Origin: Aminobacter niigataensis
GTDB taxonomy: Bacteria; Pseudomonadota; Alphaproteobacteria; Rhizobiales; Rhizobiaceae
NCBI RefSeq assembly: GCF_014200015.1
Contig: NZ_JACHOT010000003.1
Location: 62,001-126,000, forward strand
Reading direction: 5' to 3'
Length of the DNA: 64,000 nucleotides
The notes under the pieces were generated by a model. The model was not told the DNA's origin, made no database searches, and worked only from the letters and a program-made list of their open reading frames with translations. Positions 47,134-56,020 of this stretch are shown here, one piece after another. Numbering within the stretch: position 1 is the stretch's first letter; every line of letters begins with the position of its first letter. Position numbers and translations under genes: made by a program.

Positions 47134-47931
47134 TCAGCCGATGAAGCGAAACGCCCGCATGACCTCAAAAAAGTCCTTATGCCGGAACCGCAATCGACAG
47201 TCTGACATGAGCTCAGCACCCGGATACCAACTGCAGCGATAGGCCTCCGTCGGGTTTGCATATTCGATCTGCATGTCCACTTCGTCTGGCATTTGCAGAA
47301 GGCAGGCCGAAAGATCTGCCTTCAGGGCCTTCTCAACGCCAGAGCGGATATCGGCGCATGCCCGCGCGGGAGTCATTGATGCAGAGGCCGGCCCTATGCC
47401 TGTCGAGACGGCCACCGTGGCGATTGCCGGAACCAGCGCCGAGGCGTCACCGCAGATGCCCGCGTCTCCTGAGATGAATACGGTAGGCACACGATGATAA
47501 GCGGCAATGTGGGCGTTATGGGTGAATTCGGAGGATAGTTCACCATTGAAGTAGAACCGCGAAATGCGTCCGTTGAAACTGTGCGCCAACGGATTTGCGG
47601 AACTGCCGGCCTTGGCGTGATAGCCGGTGAAAAGGACCGCATCAAAGCTGTCATCCAATCCACACATCATTGAATGTGGATTGCCGGGCCAACCGTGGAT
47701 GATCGTCACATAGTCCGGCAGACGGGCCGAAATGACGTTCCGCGCAGTTTCATGTCCATCCTTCACAACCACTTCAGAAGCTCCAGCTGCCCGGGCACCT
47801 TCGCAGGCAGCAACCACCTCGGCGCTCATATATTCACGAAACTCGGCATAGCCGGGGCCAGACTTGCGCGCTTCATCCCAACTGGAAATGCCGGCTGTGC
47901 CCTCGATGTCAGCGCTAATAAAGACTTTCAA
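47134..47931 (-). CDS. dppA: D-aminopeptidase DppA (peptidase family M55)
   Basis: 265 residues. Zinc ligands of the family fit well: Asp8 and Glu10 in FISADIEGTAG, His60 in VKDGHETARN, His105 in GYHAKAG and Glu131/135 in NGELSSEF; the candidate nucleophile is His117. Family members release N-terminal D-amino acids from peptides and are usually encoded beside Dpp transporters. It ends convergently with the MocR gene and lies 100 bp downstream of the pipecolate-oxidase-like gene. Confidence 0.93.
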   Translation of the reverse strand: MKVFISADIEGTAGISSWDEARKSGPGYAEFREYMSAEVVAACEGARAAGASEVVVKDGHETARNVISARLPDYVTIIHGWPGNPHSMMCGLDDSFDAVLFTGYHAKAGSSANPLAHSFNGRISRFYFNGELSSEFTHNAHIAAYHRVPTVFISGDAGICGDASALVPAIATVAVSTGIGPASASMTPARACADIRSGVEKALKADLSACLLQMPDEVDMQIEYANPTEAYRCSWYPGAELMSDCRLRFRHKDFFEVMRAFRFIG

Positions 47932-48031
47932 TTGGCTGGTCCTTTTGCCTTATTGTCTACACATCTGCGGCAATTGAGGTTCATCGAAGCTCGCGGCGGC
48001 CACTAGCCCTTCCCGCTTTCCGGAATTTGCT

Positions 48032-49315
48032 TCACACGCGGTCACGAACCAGATGGGCGACCTGCGCACCTCCCTCGTAATAGATCTCCTTCAGACCGCG
48101 CAGCGAGGGGGGCTTCAAGCCACTCATCGGCAGTGGCAGGTCGTCCTGCCCCTTCTCGCCAAGTATCAGCAAGGCCAGCTCGCGGCCAAACACGGTGCCG
48201 GGCGAGATGCCGCGCCCATTAAAGCCGAATACGCCCAGGGCGTTGGGACCGAAGGCGTGCAAGCGCGGCACCGCATCGTCCGTCATGCCGATTTGACCAA
48301 ACCACTCGTGCTCGAAATCCACCTTCGCGAGCTGAGGAAACAAGCGGGCAAGGGCGCGCCGCGCCCATGCCTTGTGAATGCCGGCGCCGCCATTGCGCAG
48401 CGCGCCTACGGAGCCAAATACCAGTCGGCCTTCGCGGTCGAGCCGGAACGAAGACAGGATGGTCTTGGTGTCCCATACGCCCTCCTTGCCGGGCAATATG
48501 GTGCCAAGCGACGTGCGGTCTAGCGGCGCTGTGGCAAGGTTGAAATAGGGCAGGCGTGTCTGAGCCTCCTGTGTGGAGCGCCAGGGGCCGGTGCCATAGG
48601 CGTCCGTGGCCACCACCAGCCATTCCGCGTCGACGCGGCCAGCCTGAGTGCGGACATCCCAATGCGAGCCGTGACGTTCGGCGGAGATGACGGGGCTCGA
48701 TGTGTGTAGCCGGGCACCCTTGGCCCGTGCAGCGCGAGCAAGGCCCCGCGCATAGGCCAAGGGTTGCAGCGTACCCGCCCGCTGGTCCAATAACGCGCCA
48801 ACATAGGCATTTGTGCCGACCCGGTCTGCTGTTTCCCTTGCGTCGAGCAGGCGCACCGGCGCGCCGCGCTTCTTCCATTGCGCCTCACGCTGCTTCAATT
48901 CCTCCAGCCCTCGGGCATCCACGGCACAATGCAAGGTCCCGTTGCGCCTCAATTCGCAGTCGATGCCGTGGCTGTCGATCATCGACATCACAAGAGCCGG
49001 GCCATCGCCAAGCACCTCCAGGAGGCGCTCGCCTTGCGCGCGGCCAATGACGGCCGAGACATCGTCGGGCATTAGCCACAAGCCAGCATTGATAAGCCCG
49101 ACATTGCGGCCAGCGCCGCCAAAGCCGAATTCATGTGCTTCCAGCAACACCACGGACTTGCCAGACTCGGCCAGGTGCAGTGCGCAGGACAGACCGGTAT
49201 AGCCGCCGCCGACTATGGCCACATCGGCCTCGGTCGCGCCATCGAGTGGCAAGGTTGAAGGCGCCGGCGGAGCCGATGCCTCCCACAGGCCATGCGAGTG
49301 CAGGTCGTTCAGCAT
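48032..49315 (-). CDS. amaA: FAD-dependent amine oxidoreductase, probable L-pipecolate oxidase (AmaA-like)
   Basis: 427 residues from MLNDLHSHGLWEASAPPAPS. The FAD motif VAIVGGGYTGLSCALHLAES and the GGAGRNVGLINAG region place it with PuuB/AmaA-type oxidases, and the C-terminal FGFNGRGISPGTVFGREL is typical. By sequence alone it could be gamma-glutamylputrescine oxidase. The neighbours (aminotransferase, AmaB, HglS, D-2-hydroxyglutarate dehydrogenase) favour oxidation of L-pipecolate to piperideine-6-carboxylate. It lies 22 bp after the aminotransferase gene. Confidence 0.7.
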   Translation of the reverse strand: MLNDLHSHGLWEASAPPAPSTLPLDGATEADVAIVGGGYTGLSCALHLAESGKSVVLLEAHEFGFGGAGRNVGLINAGLWLMPDDVSAVIGRAQGERLLEVLGDGPALVMSMIDSHGIDCELRRNGTLHCAVDARGLEELKQREAQWKKRGAPVRLLDARETADRVGTNAYVGALLDQRAGTLQPLAYARGLARAARAKGARLHTSSPVISAERHGSHWDVRTQAGRVDAEWLVVATDAYGTGPWRSTQEAQTRLPYFNLATAPLDRTSLGTILPGKEGVWDTKTILSSFRLDREGRLVFGSVGALRNGGAGIHKAWARRALARLFPQLAKVDFEHEWFGQIGMTDDAVPRLHAFGPNALGVFGFNGRGISPGTVFGRELALLILGEKGQDDLPLPMSGLKPPSLRGLKEIYYEGGAQVAHLVRDRV

Positions 49316-49337
49316 CTCGTGTTCACCATTCGGTTGC

Positions 49338-50573
49338 TTAGGCGACGAGGGCGTCGCAGGCTGCAGCAATGCGCGCCATGGCCTCGCGCAGCTCATCCTG
49401 CGTCGTTGCATAGGATATCCGGAAGAAAGGCGAGGCACCGAAGGCTGATCCCGGCACCACCGCTACCTTGGTTTCCTCCAGCAGATAGGCGCAGAAGTCG
49501 CGGTCAGTCTCGATCTTGCGGCCCTGTGGCGTCATGCGCCCCAGGATCCCTGCACAGCTGGCGAAGGTGTAGAAGGCGCCTTCCGGACGGGAACAGTCGA
49601 TGCCATCGATGGCATTAAGCCCGTCCACCACCAGATCGCGCCGGATGCGGAAGCTGTCACGACGCTCGGCCAGGTAGTCCTGCGGTCCCGTCAATGCCTC
49701 GATTGCCGCGGCCTGACTGACCGAGGACGGGTTTGAAGTGGACTGGCTCTGGACCACGGCCATTGCCTTGATCAGTGCCATCGGCCCGGCTCCGTAGCCG
49801 ATGCGCCATCCGGTCATGGCATAGGCCTTAGAGACACCGTTTACGGTAAGGATGCGGTCGCGCAGCGCAGGCTCCAGCGCTGCCGGGGTGACGAAGCGGA
49901 AATCATCGTAGACGATGTGTTCGTAGATGTCGTCGGCCAGCAGCCAGACGTGCGGATGCTTCAACAGCACATCGAGCAGCGGCCGGTAGTCTGCTTCGGA
50001 ATAGGTCGCGCCGGTCGGATTGGAGGGCGAGTTCAGCATCAGCCAGCGCGTGGCCGGCGTGATGGCTTGATGCAGTTGTTGGGCCGTCAACCGGAATCCA
50101 TTGGTGGCATCACAGGCGACTAGCACCGGCACGCCACCGGCGATGCGGATGATGTCGGCATAGGAGGTCCAATAGGGCGTCGGCACGATCACCTCGTCGC
50201 CGGGGTCGAGCGTGGCCATGAAGGCATTATAGATGACCTGTTTGGCGCCGGAGGCGACGCTGATTTCGCTGCCCGCGAAATCGAGCCCGTTGTCGCGGCG
50301 GAATTTTTCTCGAATGGCCTCCTTCATGGCAGGTGAGCCGTCGAGCGCAGTGTATTTGGTCTCGCCACGCTGCATTGCCTTCCATGCGGCTTCCTTCACC
50401 GTATCGGGCGTGTCGAAATCCGGTTCGCCGGCCGCGAGTACAATGACGTGGTGACCGTCCTTGCGCATGGCGGCCGCTCGCGCGCCGATATCTAGGATTT
50501 CGGATACCCCGATGGCGGCGATGCGGGCTGCCGACCTGAGCGGCGCTGCCACATTGTCTGACCTTGCAAGCAT
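49338..50573 (-). CDS. Class I/II PLP aminotransferase, probable 2-aminoadipate aminotransferase
   Basis: 411 residues from MLARSDNVAAPLRSAARIAA; GAGG lies six bases before this ATG. The fold type I motifs are NSPSNPTGATYSEADYRPLL, LLADDIYEHIVYDDFRF and the PLP-lysine block TVNGVSKAYAMTGWRIGYG. Closest in style to aspartate/aromatic aminotransferases. In its operon it would convert L-2-aminoadipate to 2-oxoadipate, the HglS substrate; this specificity is inferred from context. Confidence 0.85.
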   Translation of the reverse strand: MLARSDNVAAPLRSAARIAAIGVSEILDIGARAAAMRKDGHHVIVLAAGEPDFDTPDTVKEAAWKAMQRGETKYTALDGSPAMKEAIREKFRRDNGLDFAGSEISVASGAKQVIYNAFMATLDPGDEVIVPTPYWTSYADIIRIAGGVPVLVACDATNGFRLTAQQLHQAITPATRWLMLNSPSNPTGATYSEADYRPLLDVLLKHPHVWLLADDIYEHIVYDDFRFVTPAALEPALRDRILTVNGVSKAYAMTGWRIGYGAGPMALIKAMAVVQSQSTSNPSSVSQAAAIEALTGPQDYLAERRDSFRIRRDLVVDGLNAIDGIDCSRPEGAFYTFASCAGILGRMTPQGRKIETDRDFCAYLLEETKVAVVPGSAFGASPFFRISYATTQDELREAMARIAAACDALVA

Positions 50574-50581
50574 GTTGATCC

Positions 50582-52096
50582 TCACTCGATGTCGAACGAC
50601 ACGCCCTGCGCCAGCGGCAGCGCCTTGGAGTAGTTCACGGTGTTGGTGGCGCGGCGCATGTAGGCGCGCCAGGCGTCCGAACCGCTCTCACGACCGCCGC
50701 CGGTCTCCTTTTCGCCGCCGAACGCGCCGCCGATCTCGGCGCCCGAAGTGCCGATGTTGACGTTGGCGATGCCGCAGTCCGAACCCTCGACCGACAGGAA
50801 GCGCTCGGCCTCCTGCAGGTCGAGCGTGAAGATCGACGACGACAGGCCGGCACCCACCGCGTTGTGCAGTTCCAGCACCTGGTCGAAGTCGGAATACTTC
50901 ATCACATAGAGGATCGGTGCGAAGGTCTCTTCGAGCACCGGGCCGACCTGGCCCGGCATCTCCACCAGCGCCGGCTTGACGTAGAAGGCGCCGTCATGGC
51001 CGTTGTCGACGCGGGTGCCGCCGGTGACCTTGCCGCCATGTCCGGCTGCTTCCTTCAGCGCCTTCTGCATGCCGTCGAAGGCGGCCTTGTCGATCAGCGG
51101 GCCGACCAGCGCCGAGGTCTCCAGCGGGCTGCCGACCGAAACGCTCTCATAGGCCTTCTTCAGGCGCGGCACGAGCGCGTCGTAGACGCTGTCATGCACG
51201 AACAGGCGGCGCATGGTGGTGCAGCGCTGGCCGGCGGTGCCCATGGCGCCGAAGGCGATGGCGCGCAGTGCCATGTCGAGATTGGCCGTCGGGCAGACGA
51301 TGCCGGCATTGTTGCCGCCGAGCTCGAGGATGGCGCGGGCAAAACGCTTGGCCAGCCGGGGGCCGACATCGCGGCCCATGCGGGTCGAGCCGGTGGCCGA
51401 CACCAGCGGCACCTTGGGGTGGTCGACAAGCACCTCGCCGACGGCGCGGTCGCCGATCAGCACCTGCGACAGGTTTTCGGGCGCATCGGCACCGAAACGG
51501 GCCGCGGCGCGCTTGAAGATCGCCTGGCAGGCAAGGGCGGTCAGCGGCGTCTTTTCCGACGGCTTCCACACCACCGCGTTGCCGCAGACGAAGGCGAGGG
51601 CGGCATTCCACGACCACACCGCGACGGGGAAATTGAAGGCGGAGATCACGCCGACCACGCCGAGCGGGTGCCACGTCTCCATCATGCGATGGCCGGGGCG
51701 CTCGGTGGCGATGGTCAGGCCGTAGAGCTGGCGCGACAGGCCGACGGCGAAGTCGCAGATGTCGATCATTTCCTGGACTTCGCCCAGGCCTTCCGACGGG
51801 ATCTTGCCGACTTCGATCGACACCAGCCGGCCGAGGTCGGCCTTGGCGGCGCGCAGTTCCTCGCCGAGCAGGCGGACGAGTTCGCCGCGCTTCGGCGCCG
51901 GCACGTTGCGCCAGGCCTTGAAGGCCTTGTCGGCACGTTCGATGGCCTTGCCCGCCTCGGCAGGCGAGATCGACGTCAGCGCGCCGATCTGCTCGCCGGT
52001 CACCGGGCTGCGCACGATCAGGTCGCCACCAGCAAGCGTGTCAACAGCCACGCCAAGCCGCGCAAGGAGCTCGTCAGTCGCGTCCAATAGTGTCAT
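50582..52096 (-). CDS. amaB: Alpha-aminoadipate semialdehyde dehydrogenase (ALDH7 family, AmaB)
   Basis: 504 residues from MTLLDATDELLARLG, with GGTGG ahead. ALDH7/antiquitin features include PSEGLGEVQEMIDICDFAVG, SAFNFPVAVWSWNAALA, the catalytic Glu in ILELGGNNAGIV and nucleophile Cys in GTAGQRCTTMRRLFVH. Oxidises 2-aminoadipate-6-semialdehyde (open form of piperideine-6-carboxylate) to L-2-aminoadipate with NAD+. Family assignment is strong, and context agrees with lysine breakdown. Confidence 0.93.
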   Translation of the reverse strand: MTLLDATDELLARLGVAVDTLAGGDLIVRSPVTGEQIGALTSISPAEAGKAIERADKAFKAWRNVPAPKRGELVRLLGEELRAAKADLGRLVSIEVGKIPSEGLGEVQEMIDICDFAVGLSRQLYGLTIATERPGHRMMETWHPLGVVGVISAFNFPVAVWSWNAALAFVCGNAVVWKPSEKTPLTALACQAIFKRAAARFGADAPENLSQVLIGDRAVGEVLVDHPKVPLVSATGSTRMGRDVGPRLAKRFARAILELGGNNAGIVCPTANLDMALRAIAFGAMGTAGQRCTTMRRLFVHDSVYDALVPRLKKAYESVSVGSPLETSALVGPLIDKAAFDGMQKALKEAAGHGGKVTGGTRVDNGHDGAFYVKPALVEMPGQVGPVLEETFAPILYVMKYSDFDQVLELHNAVGAGLSSSIFTLDLQEAERFLSVEGSDCGIANVNIGTSGAEIGGAFGGEKETGGGRESGSDAWRAYMRRATNTVNYSKALPLAQGVSFDIE

Positions 52097-52138
52097 GAAA
52101 TCCACCTTTCCGTTTCGTTCGCGGGGATGACCCGATCT

Positions 52139-53560
52139 TCAGAGGTGCACCGCGCCCACTGCACCGGGCGACGTCACCTGCCTGAACTGTGCCGCCATCT
52201 GCTTCAGCTTTGCTGGAGTATAATGATCGTAGAAATGCTGGTTGCGGCGACCGAGGCCATGCTCGGCGCTGTAGCTGCCATCATGCTCCTCGACCGCGAT
52301 TCTCGTCACATAGGTGCGCAGCCGTGCCGCCAATTCGACGTCAACGCTGCCGTCCGGGCTGCGTGGCACCACTAGATTGAAGTGCACGCCCCCGTCGCCA
52401 ATATGGCCAAAGTCACTGATCTCGACCTGCGGGAATTCTGCCGCCAGCAAGACGGCCATGCGCTCGCGGAACCGCATCACCTCCCCGCGCCGGAAGGAGA
52501 GATCGAGCCCAACAACGTTGCCAGCCGATTTCGCCCCTTCGGACAAGGCGTGCCGCAGCGCCCACATCTCGGAAGGAGCACCGATGAAGGCGTCGAGCAG
52601 CGGACCTCCGGGCAGTTCCCAGATGTCGGCCAGTATCTCTTCCAGCACGGCGTCGAGCGACTGTTCGCCCGCTCGCGGCGCCCATGAACGGGAGAGTTCG
52701 ACGAGGATGACATAGGCGGGGATATCGCCACCCGGAAACGGATTGCGTAGCGCGGGCGCGTGGGCAAGCGCGTGGCGGATCGCTTGTCCCGACATGCCTT
52801 CAAAGGCATTGAGATAGGTGCCGGCGCGTTCCTCCATCTCCGAGAGCAGGAGAAGCGCGTCTTCGCCCCCGCGCGGCACCAGATAAGCGGTGGCCGTCTG
52901 TTTCGGCAGGCGTTCCAGATTGAAGGTGCATTCGGTGACGATGCCAAAGGCACCGCCGGTGCCAATGAAGAGCTGCTTCCAGTCGGGGCCGGAATTGTCC
53001 TTGCGCAGTCCCGCGCCGCAATCCAGTACCGTGCCGGACTTGTCGCCCAGCACCAATTTCAGGCCGAGCGTGTTTCGGCGGACGTCGCCGAAACGCAGGA
53101 AACGCGTACCACCCGTATTCGTCGCTACCATGCCGCCCGCCATGGGATCGGCCCCCAGATCGATGGGGAAGAACAGGCCGTACGGTTCGAGCCGGGCGTT
53201 GATCTCGGAAAGCCGGAAGCCCGCATCCACGCATAGACTGCGATTGTCGATGTCGAGTTCGAAGGTGGAACGCAGGCGATCGAGGCTGAGTACACCCTGC
53301 ATACCGCTATCGTCCGGCGTTGAACCGCCGACGAGACCGGTATTGCCGGACTGCGGCACCAGCGCGATGGAATGGCTGACGCAATAGGCCACTACCTGCG
53401 ACACAGCCTCGGTCGAGGCCGGTCGTGCGACAAAGGCGGCGCGGCCACCATCATAACGCGCACCGCTTTCGTAAGACGCCATGTCGGCCGGTTGGCTCAA
53501 CAGGCCCTGCGGGCCGAGAATGGCGCCGAGCCCGTCGATGTGATCCGCGGCGAGCATCAT
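52139..53560 (-). CDS. D-2-hydroxyglutarate dehydrogenase (FAD-linked oxidase family)
   Basis: 473 residues. FAD-binding type 4 domain (LVPQSGNTGLVGGSTPDDSG, GADPMAGGMVATNTGGTRFL) and the C-terminal FAD-oxidase domain with metal-binding SDFGHIGDGGVHFNL and EHDGSYSAEHGLGRR. Predicted to oxidise D-2-hydroxyglutarate, the HglS product, to 2-oxoglutarate. The start codon overlaps the HglS stop (TGATG). Glycolate or D-lactate dehydrogenases are alternatives by fold only. Confidence 0.88.
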   Translation of the reverse strand: MMLAADHIDGLGAILGPQGLLSQPADMASYESGARYDGGRAAFVARPASTEAVSQVVAYCVSHSIALVPQSGNTGLVGGSTPDDSGMQGVLSLDRLRSTFELDIDNRSLCVDAGFRLSEINARLEPYGLFFPIDLGADPMAGGMVATNTGGTRFLRFGDVRRNTLGLKLVLGDKSGTVLDCGAGLRKDNSGPDWKQLFIGTGGAFGIVTECTFNLERLPKQTATAYLVPRGGEDALLLLSEMEERAGTYLNAFEGMSGQAIRHALAHAPALRNPFPGGDIPAYVILVELSRSWAPRAGEQSLDAVLEEILADIWELPGGPLLDAFIGAPSEMWALRHALSEGAKSAGNVVGLDLSFRRGEVMRFRERMAVLLAAEFPQVEISDFGHIGDGGVHFNLVVPRSPDGSVDVELAARLRTYVTRIAVEEHDGSYSAEHGLGRRNQHFYDHYTPAKLKQMAAQFRQVTSPGAVGAVHL

Positions 53561-54957
53561 CAAGCTGCGGCCGCCATCGCCCTGACGGCGACCAAGCACT
53601 GTCCAATAGAAGCACGCTCGATGCCGGCATAGTGATCAAATTCGCTAAGCACGCTGGAGCCCAGCGCCGCCTCGAACAACTTCTGGTTCGGGCTTGCCAC
53701 GAATTCCTGCACGTTACCGTCGCCCAGATTGGACTGGAAGATGCCAGCGGCCGATACGGGCAGAAAATCCTCGTAGACGATTGGATCGAAGCGAACAGCC
53801 CCTGCTTTGATCAGGGCCTCGATGTCACCTCCGGGAAACTTGGAAGGGTCGCCGGCCGGCACGACAGTATAAAGGAAATAGCCAAGCCCCGCCCTGCGGA
53901 TGGCGTTCCAATCGTCAGGAAAGGCTTCGAAGCTGTCCTCCAGAGCAGTGCTATAGGCGTGCGCGTTGGAGCCGTCTGCGGCCGGGCGGACGTTAGCCCG
54001 CACCTCGTTGAGCAGGCGGTCGTAGAGGGCGCGGCCCTTCGGCGTCAGCGCGATGCCGCGCTGTTCGATCTCGCCGAAACGGGCGGTATGGGAGCCACTG
54101 GAAAGATTGCCTTCGGCATCGAGGAACGAAACACGTTCCTCGATCGCCTTGAAAGATGTCTGGCGCAGCAGGATCGGGCAGGCACGACTCGGCGGTCCTT
54201 CGATCACGGCCTTGGGGACGATCCCGCGCCCTGGCATCTCGTCCTGCACGGCGTCGATGTCCAGCGTACGTGGGGTGAGGTGGTTGATGTGGGGTCCCTT
54301 GAAAGAAACGACGTCGGCAATCAGCCGGTGCGCCGCGTGCAAACGGTCGTAGAGCGCCTGATCGACGCTCGCCATTTCGTGCCAGCGGAAGGTGTTCAGC
54401 ACTTCGCCTACGAAACGCGCGCCATCAACCTGGGACAGCCCCCCGCTGCGCTCAGCCTTCTCCACAAGCGCAAGGGCCGCGTCGGAAAAGATCCGCCGTG
54501 CGGCGAGCATTTCTTGCGCTGCGGCACGCAATTCGGGATCAGCGATCAGATCGAGTCTCAGAAGTGACGTGAACACCCGGAACGGATTGATTTTCAGTGA
54601 CGCTTCATCCACCGGACGGAAGGCCGTGGCATGAACCGGCACGCCAGCTTCGCTGAGATCGTAATAGCCGACCGGAAACATGCCCATCACGGCAAAGACG
54701 CGGCGCATCATGGCAAGCTCGGCCTCTGTACCGAGCCGAATTGCACCATGCCGCTCCTCCGAAATGCGGTCTAGCGTCTCGGTGGCCTCAAGGCTGGCGT
54801 ACAACTCGGGCTGGTCGTCAAGGGTCCTCGCATTGACGTCACCCACCAGTTTCATCAGCGTGCCATAGGCCGGCACTTCCTCGCGATACATGGCCGACAT
54901 TGCCGCCGAGAAGGCCGATCGGATCGTGTGCGGCGCTACGAAAATGGCATCTTTCAT
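53560..54957 (-). CDS. hglS: 2-oxoadipate dioxygenase/decarboxylase HglS (DUF1338, hydroxyglutarate synthase)
   Basis: 465 residues. Iron(II) enzyme converting 2-oxoadipate to D-2-hydroxyglutarate plus CO2. The ligands known from Pseudomonas putida HglS can be read at matching positions: His70 in EERHGAIRLG with the substrate-binding Arg74, His226 in GPHINHLTPR, and a Glu at 296/298 in RFGEIEQRG. It is the first gene of the lysine-catabolic operon and divergent from a LysR gene, as in P. putida where amaA-amaB-lysR-hglS are adjacent. Confidence 0.93.
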   Translation of the reverse strand: MKDAIFVAPHTIRSAFSAAMSAMYREEVPAYGTLMKLVGDVNARTLDDQPELYASLEATETLDRISEERHGAIRLGTEAELAMMRRVFAVMGMFPVGYYDLSEAGVPVHATAFRPVDEASLKINPFRVFTSLLRLDLIADPELRAAAQEMLAARRIFSDAALALVEKAERSGGLSQVDGARFVGEVLNTFRWHEMASVDQALYDRLHAAHRLIADVVSFKGPHINHLTPRTLDIDAVQDEMPGRGIVPKAVIEGPPSRACPILLRQTSFKAIEERVSFLDAEGNLSSGSHTARFGEIEQRGIALTPKGRALYDRLLNEVRANVRPAADGSNAHAYSTALEDSFEAFPDDWNAIRRAGLGYFLYTVVPAGDPSKFPGGDIEALIKAGAVRFDPIVYEDFLPVSAAGIFQSNLGDGNVQEFVASPNQKLFEAALGSSVLSEFDHYAGIERASIGQCLVAVRAMAAAA

Positions 54958-54970
54958 GGTAGGCAGTCCC

Positions 54971-55029
54971 GACTTAAGAACAGGTAGATCATTCCTGAAA
55001 CCGTGATACTTGATTTCCGGGTCTTAAGA
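54971..55029. promoter_or_regulatory. Two GNCTTAAGA repeats, candidate LysR sites
   Basis: gacttaagaa at 54971-54980 and gtcttaagat at 55021-55030 share the palindromic core cttaag and are 50 bp apart, about five helical turns. They flank the centre of the 108-bp hglS-lysR gap. Binding by the LysR protein is inferred from position and spacing. Confidence 0.4.
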
Positions 55030-55065
55030 TCGTGATGAGTTCGACTAGGTTGATGCGGATTAGGC

Positions 55066-55974
55066 ATGACATTGAGTAGAAAACTGATTCCGGACCTGGT
55101 CGCGATCCAGGCTTTCGAATGTGCAGCCCGACATCAGAGCTTCACGCAGGCAGGCCGCGAACTCAACCTGACGCAGAGCGCCATCAGCCGACAGATCAAG
55201 GACTTGGAAAATCATCTAGGCACGCGGCTTTTCGAGCGCATCCGTCAACGCGTGGTGCTGTCCGCATCGGGTCAGCGCTTCCTGCCGGAGGCGCGGAAGC
55301 TCCTCCAGCAGACCGAAGAGACGATGCTGAGGACAATGTCTTCTGCAGAAGCCGGCTCAAGCCTCAGCATAGCCACCTTGCCGACATTCGGCAGTCGCTG
55401 GCTCAGCCCGCGGCTGCCCGAGTTCCTGAGCCTGTATCCTGATACGGTTTTCAATGTCGGCTCGCGGTCGGCACCGTTCGACTTCGAAGACGAAAATTTC
55501 GAACTGGCCATCCACTACGGACAGCCTGTCTGGGCACGCGGGACCTGCACCTATCTCTGCAACGAATCCATCCTACCGGTAGCCAGTCCCAGTCGAAAGC
55601 TGGCGGGACAAGGTGCAGCAATCACGCCAGCCGACCTGGTCGATAAGCCACTGCTTCATCTTGCAACGCGCCCGAAACTCTGGGGTCAGTGGTTTGAACA
55701 CACTGACTTGTCACCGGAAATGGCTTATCGCGGCCATCGTTTCGATCAATTCTCAATGATTATTGAAGCCGCCACGGCCGGCATGGGTTATGCATTGCTG
55801 CCACGCTATTTGATCGAACAGGAGTTGAAGTCGGGGGCGTTGCAGGTGGTCGTCGATTTACCTATGAAAACTGAGAATTCATACTATGTGGTCGTTCCCG
55901 AATCGAAAATGTCGTCGCCGATTGCCCGAAACTTCGTTTCATGGCTGATCGGCCAGGTTCAGCGTGAAGACTGA
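55066..55974 (+). CDS. LysR-family regulator of the lysine/2-oxoadipate genes (GcvA-like)
   Basis: 302 residues. The winged helix-turn-helix is FTQAGRELNLTQSAISRQIK, followed by DLENHLGTRLFERIRQRVVL. The effector domain (SLSIATLPTFGSRWLSPRLP, AIHYGQPVWARGTCTYLCNE) is of the GcvA/AmpR type. Divergent from hglS. Likely effector is a pathway intermediate such as 2-oxoadipate or aminoadipate; this is inferred. Confidence 0.92.
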   Translation: MTLSRKLIPDLVAIQAFECAARHQSFTQAGRELNLTQSAISRQIKDLENHLGTRLFERIRQRVVLSASGQRFLPEARKLLQQTEETMLRTMSSAEAGSSLSIATLPTFGSRWLSPRLPEFLSLYPDTVFNVGSRSAPFDFEDENFELAIHYGQPVWARGTCTYLCNESILPVASPSRKLAGQGAAITPADLVDKPLLHLATRPKLWGQWFEHTDLSPEMAYRGHRFDQFSMIIEAATAGMGYALLPRYLIEQELKSGALQVVVDLPMKTENSYYVVVPESKMSSPIARNFVSWLIGQVQRED

Positions 55975-56020
55975 GTTGATGTCGTCGTCCGATAGAAGTG
56001 CGACGGAAAGCGACAGCCTC

